From positions 1 to 8,917 of the forward strand of contig CAYWVC010000051.1 of the NCBI GenBank assembly GCA_964461635.1: DNA of 8,917 nt, read 5' to 3'. Source of the DNA: RGIG3994 sp964461635. GTDB lineage: Bacteria > Bacillota > Clostridia > Oscillospirales > CAG-272. Positions 1-5,918 of the stretch are shown here, piece after piece (the stretch's first letter is position 1; the number at the start of each line of letters is the position of its first letter). A program made the position numbers and the translations under genes. The notes beneath the pieces are model-generated. The model was given only the letters and a program-made list of their open reading frames with translations, was not told where the DNA came from and searched no databases.

Positions 1-57
1 CTTTGCGCGGACGTTCCGTTCACTTACACGCACGTTCCGAACAAGGAGATATACTGA
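1..57 (+). CDS. 3' end of an unidentified gene (partial)
   Basis: Reading from base 1 in frame 1 gives 18 codons and then TGA at 55-57, ending in ...FTYTHVPNKEIY. The codons (CTT, TGC, GCG, GAC, GTT, CCG) match those of the other genes. A strong hairpin begins 14 bases after the stop and is followed on this strand by a T-rich run, as expected at the end of a transcript. Too little is present to name a family. The other reading frames crossing this point run on into the antisense of the MFS gene and look like shadows. The existence of a gene here is inferred mainly from the terminator placement. Confidence 0.5.
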   Translation, partial: LCADVPFTYTHVPNKEIY

Positions 58-71
58 CGGATAAAACTTCT

Positions 72-101
72 CCCGCCCGTCACCGTAAGGTGACGGGCGG
101 G
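72..101. terminator. Bidirectional hairpin terminator between convergent genes
   Basis: A perfect 13-bp stem (CCCGCCCGTCACC at 72-84, GGTGACGGGCGGG at 89-101) closes a GTAA loop. On the plus strand it is followed by ATTGTCTTATTCTTT. On the minus strand it is followed by GAGAAGTTTTAT. It lies between the plus-strand stop at 57 and the minus-strand stop at 108, so it probably ends both transcripts. The T-run on the minus side is short, so termination there may be weaker. Confidence 0.85.
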
Positions 102-107
102 ATTGTC

Positions 108-1304
108 TTATTCTTTATTCTCTTTCTTGCTTCCGACGAGCTTGATGAGGATCAGCCCGACGATCATAAGTATCGGGAAGACTATCGCCGCGGTCAAGCC
201 GACGCGCAGATCGTCGCCGTGCGCCCCCGAGACGAGCCCCGTAAGCGTCGGCCCCCCGGTACAACCGATATCACCGCCGAGGGCGAGCAGGGCGAACATC
301 GCCGTTCCGCCGCCGCGAAGACTCTCTGCCGCCATACTGTACGTTCCGGGCCAGAGTATTCCGACCGCGAAGCCGCTCATCGCACATCCGACGAGCGCGA
401 TCAGGGGATCCCCCGAAAGGATTATACAAAGATAGGAGGCTATGCAGAGCAGACTGCTGAGCATCATCAGCTTGCGTACGTCAAAGCGAGAGGACAGCCG
501 ACCGCCGACGATCCTTGCGATCCCCATCAGCAGTGCAAATGCCATCGTACCGGCAAGGTCACCGACGGCTTTGCTGACACCGAGCCCGCGCTCGGCAAGG
601 CTTGATGCCCATTGGCTGACCGAGAGCTCCGCGGCACCCGAGCAGACCATCATAAGGAAAAAGACCCAAAACAGCCCGTTTGAGAGCAGCTTGCGTATGC
701 CCAGACCCTTGTTGCCGTCCTCCTCAAGCGTGCAGATCGGCGCTCGGGCGAAGAGTATCATATTCGCCGCCGGGATCGCCGCCCATATAAAGGCAAGTAT
801 CCTCCAATTCGATATGCCGAAGAGGGCAAAGAAGGCGGTGGATATCAGTACGACGCCGACGTGCCCCCAACAGTAGAAGGAGTGAAGCAGGCTCATCGTC
901 CGGCTCTTGTTGTCCGACGGGCAAGCTTCTATCATCGGGCTGATGATGACCTCCAGCATTCCGCCCCCCACGGCGTAGATCACGACCGATATGAGTATGC
1001 CGACGAAGGCATCGGGCAACAGCTCGGGCAGTATCGGGAGCATCAGCATTCCGACGGTGGCAAAGGCGTGTGCGATCATCACCGATCTGCGGTAGCCGAT
1101 GCGGTCTATCAGTACGCTGGAGAGAAGGTCTATGCAGAGCTGAACCGCAAAGTTTACCGTTATCAGAAGGGTTATTTTCTCAAGCGATATGCCGTACTCG
1201 TTCTGAAACGTAACGAACAGAAGCGGGGCGAAATTGTTTACTATTGCCTGCACGATGTAGCCGACGAAGCAGGCGAATTTGGTCTTGCTGTAATTTTGAG
1301 TCAT
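108..1304 (-). CDS. MFS transporter
   Basis: This encodes a 398-residue polytopic membrane protein of the major facilitator superfamily, the usual length for a 12-helix member. An MFS motif A-like loop DRIGYRR is at residues 67-73, between helices 2 and 3. The second half has a related ARIVGGRLSSRF at 263-274, and a hydrophilic central loop spans about 190-210. The HSFYCWG segment near 141 and the AELSVSQW segment near 225 recall the sugar/FucP-like branch of MFS, but I cannot assign a substrate. The reading frame stays open for 33 codons upstream. The ATG at 1304 is chosen because a GAGG ribosome binding site sits 4 bases before it and because a good promoter lies at 1342-1370, inside the longer frame. 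It appears to be transcribed alone. The integrase upstream is on the same strand with no clear terminator between them, so read-through is possible. Confidence 0.9.
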   Translation of the reverse strand: MTQNYSKTKFACFVGYIVQAIVNNFAPLLFVTFQNEYGISLEKITLLITVNFAVQLCIDLLSSVLIDRIGYRRSVMIAHAFATVGMLMLPILPELLPDAFVGILISVVIYAVGGGMLEVIISPMIEACPSDNKSRTMSLLHSFYCWGHVGVVLISTAFFALFGISNWRILAFIWAAIPAANMILFARAPICTLEEDGNKGLGIRKLLSNGLFWVFFLMMVCSGAAELSVSQWASSLAERGLGVSKAVGDLAGTMAFALLMGIARIVGGRLSSRFDVRKLMMLSSLLCIASYLCIILSGDPLIALVGCAMSGFAVGILWPGTYSMAAESLRGGGTAMFALLALGGDIGCTGGPTLTGLVSGAHGDDLRVGLTAAIVFPILMIVGLILIKLVGSKKENKE

Positions 1305-1341
1305 TTTTCCTCTTTTCCCTGTGGTTTTTTCTACGGTTATC

Positions 1342-1370
1342 ATTATATCATATGCGCTCGCTTTTTGCAA
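1342..1370 (-). promoter_or_regulatory. Sigma-A-type promoter of the MFS gene
   Basis: On the minus strand, TTGCAA (1365-1370) and a perfect TATAAT (1342-1347) are separated by 17 bp. Transcription would start near 1335, about 30 bases before the ATG at 1304. This supports the shorter start for the transporter. The promoter begins 38 bases past the integrase stop codon. Confidence 0.8.
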
Positions 1371-1407
1371 GGTGCCGACGGTGAAATCGGCAGGGTGCAT
1401 CAACCGT

Positions 1408-2535
1408 TCAGTAGCGGTCTGCGTACAGTTTGTCCATATTGATGCGCTTTTGCTCCAGGGTGGAGTGAACGTATTTGTTCAGCGTCATCTGCACGTTGGA
1501 GTGGCCGAGCAGCTCGCTGAGGCTCTTGATATCAAAGCCCGCTTCCACGCACCGCGTGGCAAACGTGTGACGCAGAACGTGAAAGTTCACGTCCTTGACG
1601 CCGGCGGCGGTAAGATATTCCTTGAATTTTATTTGCATGACGCGCGGTTCTATGCGGCGATCGGCTTCCCCCGAGAGGAAGAAAGCGTCCGGGGGAGCCT
1701 TATGCTTCCCCATCATTGGAACGAGAAAGTCGGGGAGGGGGATGATCCGACGCGCCGCGTCGCTTTTCGGCTCGGACAGTACCACGTGCGTTTTGGGTGA
1801 ATCGGTACTGCCGGGAATCTGAACCCTTTGAAGCGTGGCGCAGATGCGCATAAGCTTGTCGTCAAGGGAAATGTTCTTCCACTGAAGCGCACAGAGCTCT
1901 CCGATGCGGATCCCGGTGCAGAGCGCGAGCATAACGCCGGTTTTGTATTTTGTCGGGTCTGCCGTCAGATGAAAGACTAAAAGGTCCTCGTCGTGTCGTG
2001 AGAGGACCTTTACTTCTTCACTGTTTCGCCGCAGCTGCAGGCGATCGAATCGGCATTGAACGCGAAGACCTTGCATCTCCGCAAAGCGGAATGTATCCCT
2101 GAGAACCACCAGGATGTTTGCCGCGTTTGAGGATGAAAGTCCGCCGCCGTTCTTTTGCCCGCTTTTTAAAAGGTGCGATACGAAGCGTTCGACGTCCGGG
2201 GTGCGTATATCGTTCACCTCCAACTCTCCGAGCGCGGGACGAAAGTGGTTTTTCGCTATATTGTAATAGCGGACGTAGGACGATTCCTTGACCCGAGGCT
2301 TGACGTATTCAAGCCAGCTGTCAAGACAGTCGTTGTAGGTTTTGATCTTGCCGAAGTAGAGGGGTATCTCCGGAGCGGAAAGGCTCAGCGATGCCGACTT
2401 TACCTCCTCGTACGACCTCCCGGCAATAATTGCGTATTCCGCCTTGCCGTTGCTGTCGTAGCCCTTGAGGTATTGGGCTTTCCAGTTTCCGTCGCTGAGT
2501 TGCCAGACTGTTTCACGTTGGGTTTTGCTGATCAT
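1408..2535 (-). CDS. Tyrosine-family site-specific recombinase (integrase)
   Basis: This is a 375-residue tyrosine recombinase that would cut and rejoin DNA at attachment sites through a covalent phosphotyrosine. Residues 1-45 look like an arm-binding AP2-like beta domain (WQLSDGNWKAQ). A SAM-like core-binding domain covers about 62-155, and the catalytic domain about 175-365. The full catalytic set is visible: R210 (GIRIGEL), K257 (SEPKSDA), H319 and R322 (HVLR), H345 (LLGHS) and the nucleophile Y355 (NKYVH). This is the architecture of integrases from Tn916-like conjugative elements and Firmicutes phages. The ATG at 2535 is chosen over an upstream in-frame extension because AAGGAG at 2545-2550 lies 9 bases before it, and the extension would run into the MITE-like element. 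No excisionase, relaxase, repressor or att repeat is seen nearby, so it looks like an orphan or remnant. The protein itself seems intact. Confidence 0.93.
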   Translation of the reverse strand: MISKTQRETVWQLSDGNWKAQYLKGYDSNGKAEYAIIAGRSYEEVKSASLSLSAPEIPLYFGKIKTYNDCLDSWLEYVKPRVKESSYVRYYNIAKNHFRPALGELEVNDIRTPDVERFVSHLLKSGQKNGGGLSSSNAANILVVLRDTFRFAEMQGLRVQCRFDRLQLRRNSEEVKVLSRHDEDLLVFHLTADPTKYKTGVMLALCTGIRIGELCALQWKNISLDDKLMRICATLQRVQIPGSTDSPKTHVVLSEPKSDAARRIIPLPDFLVPMMGKHKAPPDAFFLSGEADRRIEPRVMQIKFKEYLTAAGVKDVNFHVLRHTFATRCVEAGFDIKSLSELLGHSNVQMTLNKYVHSTLEQKRINMDKLYADRY

Positions 2536-2585
2536 ATGATTTCTCCTTTTTTCTCCCGCCGCGCAGTTGCGCTGTTGCGGTTTAT

Positions 2586-2765
2586 TTAAGGAAACACCGC
2601 ACAATTCACGGCTATCGCCTTTTTCGCTCACTTGCTTGCATAAAATCCGTCATATTTTACAAATTTCCTTCGCGTAGGATGAACTACGCGCGCGAAAATT
2701 TGTTTCATCTGACGAATTTTCTGACTGCGCAATTGAACGAAAAGAATTGTGCGGTATTACCTTAA
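2586..2765. mobile_element. MITE-like foldback element, 180 bp
   Basis: The ends are 22-bp terminal inverted repeats (2586-2607 and 2744-2765) matching at 20 of 22 positions. Both begin TTAAGG and contain ACCGCACAATTC. Complementarity continues inward. A TTTTCG-TCA-TTGC block beside each repeat and an ACAAATTT block near the centre pair up, down to CTACGCG around a short GATGA loop near 2683. The whole element can therefore fold into one long imperfect hairpin. The left arm has about 13 extra bases. There is no coding capacity, and the element is more AT-rich than its surroundings. TTAA at both outer ends, or the 9-bp TTAAGGAAA at 2586-2594 and 2762-2770, could mark a target duplication, but palindromic ends make this ambiguous. 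No transposase that would move it is present in the window. Confidence 0.8.
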
Positions 2766-2769
2766 GGAA

Positions 2770-2798
2770 AATATATCATTATATGATCTGCATTGCAA
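2770..2798 (-). promoter_or_regulatory. Candidate integrase promoter upstream of the MITE
   Basis: On the minus strand, TTGCAA (2793-2798) is followed after 17 bp by TATATT (2770-2775). An overlapping TATAAT at 2778-2783 is an alternative -10 with a poorer -35. A transcript from here would begin near 2763, at the edge of the foldback element, and would carry the whole 180-base hairpin in its leader before the integrase ribosome binding site. The region is AT-rich, so chance matches are possible. Confidence 0.45.
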
Positions 2799-2825
2799 TT
2801 ATTGATTTATTTTCGATGAACGGGA

Positions 2826-3536
2826 TCAAAGGGCGTGAAGCCGACGGTACTCGGTGGGGAGCACGCCGCAGACCTCCTTGAAGGCGGAGGCAAAGCGGCT
2901 CGGGCTCCCGTACCCGACGGCTCGTGCGATCGCGGATACGTCGTCGTGTGTGCCGAGCAGGAGCTTTTGTGCCTGCTCGACCCGATACTTTTTCATATAC
3001 TGCGCGATGCTTATGCCGTAGGTATCCTTGAAGGCGCGCTTCAGGGTGGTCGTGTTCATCAGAAATTCGCGGGCAAGCTCTTCGATCGTTACGCGCTCCG
3101 CGACGTGTGCAATAAGGTATTCGTGCACGGAGTGTATTATCTCCTCCTGAGGGGCGAGGTAATCGACCGCGTCGGACGGGCAAGCCGCCTCCATAACCTG
3201 TTCCACCGTTTTGTGGAGCAGAAAGGTCAGCTCGCTGTCCGCCGCACGGTAGTAGACCTCCTTGCCCCGACGGTGGCTTGTTACGAGCCCGCGCCCGGCA
3301 AGCGCACGAAGGTGATGGGACACCGCGGGGCTGGAGGTATCCATAAGTGCCGCGAGGTTTATCACGCATTGCTCGCTGTGACAGAGCAGCCAGAAGAGGC
3401 GCACGCGGTTCGGATCGCCGAGAACGCGGAACACCTCCGTCGCGGCATCAAATGGTGCGTCACGGTCGAGCCCCTTCTGAATCTCCGCCATGTTTTTTTG
3501 TTTGCCGTGGTCGTGCGGCAGTATAACGTCCTTCAT
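2826..3536 (-). CDS. ArsR/SmtB-AraC fusion transcriptional regulator
   Basis: This 236-residue protein joins two DNA-binding domains. Residues 33-110 form an ArsR/SmtB winged helix: LGDPNRVRLFWLL, recognition helix TSSPAVSHHLRAL, then the wing GRGLVTSHRRGKEVYY. Residues 138-232 form a complete AraC-type double helix-turn-helix (VTIEELAREFLMNTTTLKRAFK, then VSAIARAVGYGSPSRFASAFKEVCG). There is no AraC sugar-binding domain, so the ArsR part probably does the sensing. Possible metal ligands are H8 and H10 in the His-rich N-terminus, C52, H53 and C57 in the helix-3 region, and D100, E102 and H108 in helix 5. The CadC helix-3 Cys-x-Cys is not intact (C57-V-I). The ATG at 3536 has AAGGAG at 3547-3552, and the next Met (3491) has no ribosome binding site. 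The gene diverges from the HMA-ATPase operon and presumably controls it and itself. Domain calls are firm; the metal and the sign of regulation are inferred. Confidence 0.92.
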   Translation of the reverse strand: MKDVILPHDHGKQKNMAEIQKGLDRDAPFDAATEVFRVLGDPNRVRLFWLLCHSEQCVINLAALMDTSSPAVSHHLRALAGRGLVTSHRRGKEVYYRAADSELTFLLHKTVEQVMEAACPSDAVDYLAPQEEIIHSVHEYLIAHVAERVTIEELAREFLMNTTTLKRAFKDTYGISIAQYMKKYRVEQAQKLLLGTHDDVSAIARAVGYGSPSRFASAFKEVCGVLPTEYRRLHAL

Positions 3537-3552
3537 ATTGAGAAAGCTCCTT

Positions 3553-3590
3553 TCGCCGTTTCGGAAATATCACTCGCCGTTTTGGAAATA
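3553..3590. promoter_or_regulatory. 21-bp-phased direct repeat, probable AraC-type operator
   Basis: TCGCCGTTTCGGAAATA (3553-3569) and TCGCCGTTTTGGAAATA (3574-3590) differ at one of 17 positions, and their starts are exactly 21 bp apart, two turns of the helix. Tandem direct half-sites at this spacing are the classic target of AraC-type proteins. The adjacent regulator carries an AraC DNA-binding domain. The pair ends 15 bp before the -35 box of the HMA-ATPase promoter and abuts the ribosome binding site of the regulator gene. Binding could therefore activate one operon while blocking the other. Confidence 0.7.
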
Positions 3591-3605
3591 CGGGGACGGC
3601 GACGC

Positions 3606-3634
3606 TTGACTTTGCCGTCTGCGTTTATTATACT
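3606..3634 (+). promoter_or_regulatory. Promoter of the HMA-ATPase operon
   Basis: TTGACT (3606-3611) and TATACT (3629-3634) are separated by 17 bp, close to the sigma-A consensus. The predicted start near 3641 leaves a leader of about 76 bases before the HMA start codon. The -10 box overlaps the -10 box of the opposing regulator promoter. Confidence 0.75.
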
Positions 3635-3655
3635 ACGAACAGAACGATTAAACAA
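3627..3655 (-). promoter_or_regulatory. Candidate promoter of the ArsR-AraC regulator
   Basis: On the minus strand, TTGTTT (3650-3655) and a perfect TATAAT (3627-3632) are 17 bp apart. The predicted start near 3620 would place the 21-bp-phased direct repeat inside the regulator's leader. It faces, and shares -10 bases with, the HMA-ATPase promoter, so the two should compete for polymerase. Confidence 0.55.
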
Positions 3656-3664
3656 GCCTTTAAT
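3647..3664. promoter_or_regulatory. AT-rich inverted repeat, possible ArsR operator
   Basis: ATTAAA (3647-3652) and TTTAAT (3659-3664) form an inverted repeat around a 6-bp spacer. It lies just past the predicted start of the HMA-ATPase transcript and over the -35 box of the regulator promoter. ArsR/SmtB dimers usually bind AT-rich inverted repeats at or near a promoter, so this fits by position and type. The arms are short and could be chance. Confidence 0.35.
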
Positions 3665-3676
3665 TGAAAAAAGAAC

Positions 3677-3681
3677 GGAGG
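3677..3681 (+). promoter_or_regulatory. GGAGG Shine-Dalgarno suggesting an alternative TTG start
   Basis: GGAGG at 3677-3681 is the only well-formed ribosome binding site before the HMA gene. It lies 5 bases before an in-frame TTG at 3687, but 35 bases before the ATG at 3717. The ATG itself is directly abutted by GGAG (3713-3716), which is too close for normal use. The site therefore either serves a TTG start or belongs to a folded leader. Confidence 0.45.
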
Positions 3682-3688
3682 AAAGCTT

Positions 3689-3705
3689 GGGCGGTCAGAC
3701 CGCCC
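3689..3705 (+). promoter_or_regulatory. GC-rich palindrome in the HMA-ATPase leader
   Basis: GGGCGGTCAGACCGCCC is a perfect palindrome around a central A. As RNA it can form a 6-bp GC stem with a 5-base loop. It sits between the GGAGG and the ATG at 3717. It is not followed by a T-run, so it is not an ordinary terminator. It may be an operator, or a hairpin affecting translation of the HMA gene. Confidence 0.5.
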
Positions 3706-3716
3706 GGCGCACGGAG

Positions 3717-3935
3717 ATGAAAAAAACGTATAATATCGAGGTCGATTGCGCGAATTGCGCCAATCTTATGGAGAGCGCTGCCGCTAAGGTGGAGGGCGTT
3801 CGCGCCGTTACCGTGAGCTTTATGACTCAGCGGATGACGGTTGAGCTTGAGGACGGCACCGACGAGGGAAGGGTAATGAAGCAGCTCGTGAAGGCGTGCC
3901 GCCGCGTTGAGCCCGACTTTTCGATCGAGCTCTGA
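3717..3935 (+). CDS. Stand-alone heavy-metal-associated (HMA) domain protein
   Basis: This is a 72-residue soluble protein that is one complete HMA (ferredoxin-like) domain. The metal-binding loop DCANC supplies C11 and C14. SAAAKVEGVRAVTVSFMTQRMTVEL follows the family's helix-strand pattern. It most likely binds soft divalent metal in the cytoplasm and hands it to, or regulates, the ATPase encoded 5 bases downstream. That ATPase lacks the N-terminal HMA domain often fused to such pumps. The ATG at 3717 fits the usual MKKTY-type start of the family but has poor ribosome-binding-site spacing. A TTG at 3687 with a good GGAGG would add 10 residues (a lysine-free leader rich in Gly and Arg). The domain call is secure; the exact start is not. 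Confidence 0.88.
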   Translation: MKKTYNIEVDCANCANLMESAAAKVEGVRAVTVSFMTQRMTVELEDGTDEGRVMKQLVKACRRVEPDFSIEL

Positions 3936-3940
3936 GCGCT

Positions 3941-5830
3941 ATGAACAAAAAACAAAAGCGCACGCTCGCGCGTATCATCGCGGCGGCGCTGTCGCTCGTT
4001 ATTCTGCACCTCGTCCCCGTTACGGGGTGGGTGAGGCTTGTCGCGTACCTTGCGGTCTACCTCGTGATCGGCTTCGATATCCTCAAGAAAGCCGGTTGGG
4101 GGATCGCGCACGGGCGCGCTCTGGACGAGAATTTTCTGATGACGGTCGCGACGCTCGGCGCATTCGGTCTGGCGATATGGCAGGGGAACGGAGATTACGA
4201 CGAGGGTATTGCCGTTATGCTCTTTTATCAGATCGGAGAGCTGTTTCAGAGCTGTGCCGTCGGCAAAAGCCGAAGGAGCATCGGTGCCCTGATGGACGTT
4301 CGCCCCGATTATGCCAATATCGAGCGTGACGGCGAGCTCGTTCGTGTTGAACCGTCGGAGGTTGAGGTCGGCAGTCTTATCGTTGTCCTGCCGGGGGAGC
4401 GGATACCGATCGACGGCACTGTGGAATCGGGGGAATCGACCCTCAACACCTCCGCTCTTACGGGGGAGAGCCTGCCGCGCGACGTTAAGCCCGGCGATCG
4501 GGCTATCAGCGGTTGTATAAACCTCAGCGGTGTAATAAAGGTGCGGACGGATAAGGAATTCGGGGACTCTACCGTTTCCCGGATATTGGATATGGTCGAG
4601 AACGCAAGCTCGCGGAAGTCGCGGTCGGAGGCGTTTATCTCGCGCTTTGCGCGCATCTACACTCCCGCGGTGTGCGGAACGGCGTTGCTGTTGGCACTTG
4701 CCGTGCCGGGTGTGCGGGCGTTGCTTGGGCTTGATGCCGAGCTTGCGGTGTGGCTCTACCGTGCGCTCTCCTTCCTTGTCGTCAGCTGTCCTTGCGCCCT
4801 TGTGATAAGCATACCGCTGAGCTTTTTCGCCGGCATCGGCGGGGCAAGCCGCCGCGGTATACTGATAAAGGGGTCTAACTATCTGGAGGAGCTTGCTCAC
4901 ACGACCTGTGCGGTGTTTGACAAGACGGGAACGCTTACGGAGGGGGCCTTCCGCGTGACGGCGATCCGCGCGTCGGGCTTGTCGGATACCGAGCTGTTGG
5001 AGCTTGCGGCGCACGCCGAAGCCGCATCGTCGCATCCGGTGGCAAGGAGTATTCGCGAATCCTACGGTGCCGCAGTCGACCTCGGCAGAGTATCGGGGGT
5101 TGAGGAGATCGGCGGTCACGGCATCCGCGCCGAGGTAGACGGCCGTCGGATCGCGATAGGCAACGTAAAGCTTATGGCGCTTGTCGGGGTCGAGCCCGCC
5201 GATTGCCGCGATGAGGTCGGGAGCGTGATACACGTTGCCGTGGATGGCGCTTATGCGGGGTATATCGTTATCTCCGACGTCGTGAAGCCCACCTCGCGTG
5301 AGGCGATGGAGGCTTTGCGCCGGGTCGGGGTCAGGCGGACCGTGATGCTTACGGGAGATACGCGCACCGTTGCCGGGGCGGTCGCCTCCGAGCTCGGAAT
5401 CGACGAATTCCGCAGTGAGCTTTTGCCCGACGGCAAGGTCAGGGAGGTAGAAGCTCTGCTGTCAGAGCAGAGAAGGGGCGAAAAGCTCGTCTTCGTCGGC
5501 GACGGAATAAACGACGCCCCGGTGCTGACCCGAGCCGATATCGGGATTGCGATGGGGGCTATGGGGAGCGACGCGGCGATAGAGGCAGCGGATATCGTCC
5601 TTATGGACGACGACCCGCGGCAGCTTGCACGGGCGATCGGGATCTCCCGAAAATGCATCGGCATCGTGCGGCAGAATATCGTTTTCTCGCTTGCCGTAAA
5701 GCTTGCCTGTCTTGTTCTGACCGCCTTCGGCGTTGCGGGCTTCGGTATGTGGGCGGCGATCTTTGCCGACGTCGGCGTGATGGTGCTGGCGGTACTCAAT
5801 TCGATAAGAGCGCTCAGTTATAAAAAATAA
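3941..5830 (+). CDS. cadA: P1B-2-type heavy-metal-translocating P-type ATPase (Zn/Cd/Pb efflux)
   Basis: This 629-residue membrane pump would export soft divalent metal using ATP. Visible parts in order are: N-terminal transmembrane helices (about 12-48), the actuator loop with TGES at 174-177, the CPC ion-binding motif at 283-285 in SCPCAL, phosphorylation site DKTGT with D327, the HP motif at 365-366 in the nucleotide domain, TGD at 471-473, and the hinge GDGINDAP at 520-527. The last helices carry K587 and D610 (FSLAVK and FADVG), the pair typical of ZntA/CadA, which points to Zn2+/Cd2+/Pb2+ rather than Cu+. It is shorter than CadA/ZntA (roughly 700 or more residues) because there is no N-terminal HMA domain; the preceding gene encodes one. 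The start is 5 bases after the HMA stop with no strong ribosome binding site, so it is probably translationally coupled. The symbol follows family usage; the preferred metal is inferred. Confidence 0.95.
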   Translation: MNKKQKRTLARIIAAALSLVILHLVPVTGWVRLVAYLAVYLVIGFDILKKAGWGIAHGRALDENFLMTVATLGAFGLAIWQGNGDYDEGIAVMLFYQIGELFQSCAVGKSRRSIGALMDVRPDYANIERDGELVRVEPSEVEVGSLIVVLPGERIPIDGTVESGESTLNTSALTGESLPRDVKPGDRAISGCINLSGVIKVRTDKEFGDSTVSRILDMVENASSRKSRSEAFISRFARIYTPAVCGTALLLALAVPGVRALLGLDAELAVWLYRALSFLVVSCPCALVISIPLSFFAGIGGASRRGILIKGSNYLEELAHTTCAVFDKTGTLTEGAFRVTAIRASGLSDTELLELAAHAEAASSHPVARSIRESYGAAVDLGRVSGVEEIGGHGIRAEVDGRRIAIGNVKLMALVGVEPADCRDEVGSVIHVAVDGAYAGYIVISDVVKPTSREAMEALRRVGVRRTVMLTGDTRTVAGAVASELGIDEFRSELLPDGKVREVEALLSEQRRGEKLVFVGDGINDAPVLTRADIGIAMGAMGSDAAIEAADIVLMDDDPRQLARAIGISRKCIGIVRQNIVFSLAVKLACLVLTAFGVAGFGMWAAIFADVGVMVLAVLNSIRALSYKK

Positions 5831-5835
5831 AAGTT

Positions 5836-5872
5836 GCCGTCCGCACCCTTTTCGGGGGCGGACGGCGGTTTT
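5836..5872. terminator. Rho-independent terminator after the ATPase
   Basis: GCCGTCCGC (5836-5844) pairs perfectly with GCGGACGGC (5858-5866). Three further GC pairs lie inside an A/G mismatch, and the loop is TTTTC. TTTT follows at 5869-5872. It begins 5 bases after the ATPase stop. The A-rich left flank (TAAAAAATAAAA) gives a T-rich run on the minus strand, so it can also stop the convergent lipoprotein operon. Confidence 0.88.
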
Positions 5873-5881
5873 ATACACTGC

Positions 5882-5905
5882 AAGCCGCCGCATTTCCGGC
5901 GGTTT
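5882..5905. repeat. Small intergenic hairpin
   Basis: CCGCCG (5885-5890) pairs with CGGCGG (5897-5902) around a 6-base loop. The stem extends by a G-T and two A-T pairs on the outside. No T-run follows on the plus strand; AATTTTAAA precedes it when read from the other side. It may be a second, weak terminator or part of the adjacent repeat. Confidence 0.4.
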
Positions 5906-5918
5906 AAAATTCAAACAG

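Noticed and set aside
1373..1392. TGCCGA/TCGGCA hairpin after the integrase stop as a terminator
   Set aside because: The stem is only 6 bp with an 8-base loop, and no T-run follows on the minus strand. It also borders the MFS promoter.
1305..1403. Longer N-terminus for the MFS protein (33 extra residues)
   Set aside because: The extension would be read through the promoter at 1342-1370, lacks a good ribosome binding site, and the GAGG-preceded ATG at 1304 gives a typical MFS N-terminus.
2835..3716. Long plus-strand extension upstream of the HMA gene
   Set aside because: The frame runs antisense through the ArsR-AraC gene and then through the promoter region. The genuine protein begins at 3717 or possibly 3687.
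3641..3716. Metal riboswitch in the HMA-ATPase leader
   Set aside because: The leader is only about 76 bases with one simple palindrome. It lacks the multi-helix junction expected of NiCo or Mn riboswitches, and a protein regulator is encoded next door.
3827..5233. 468-residue minus-strand frame
   Set aside because: It is antisense to the HMA gene and the P-type ATPase, whose motifs are unmistakable. Its product is rich in Arg, His and Pro with no domain.
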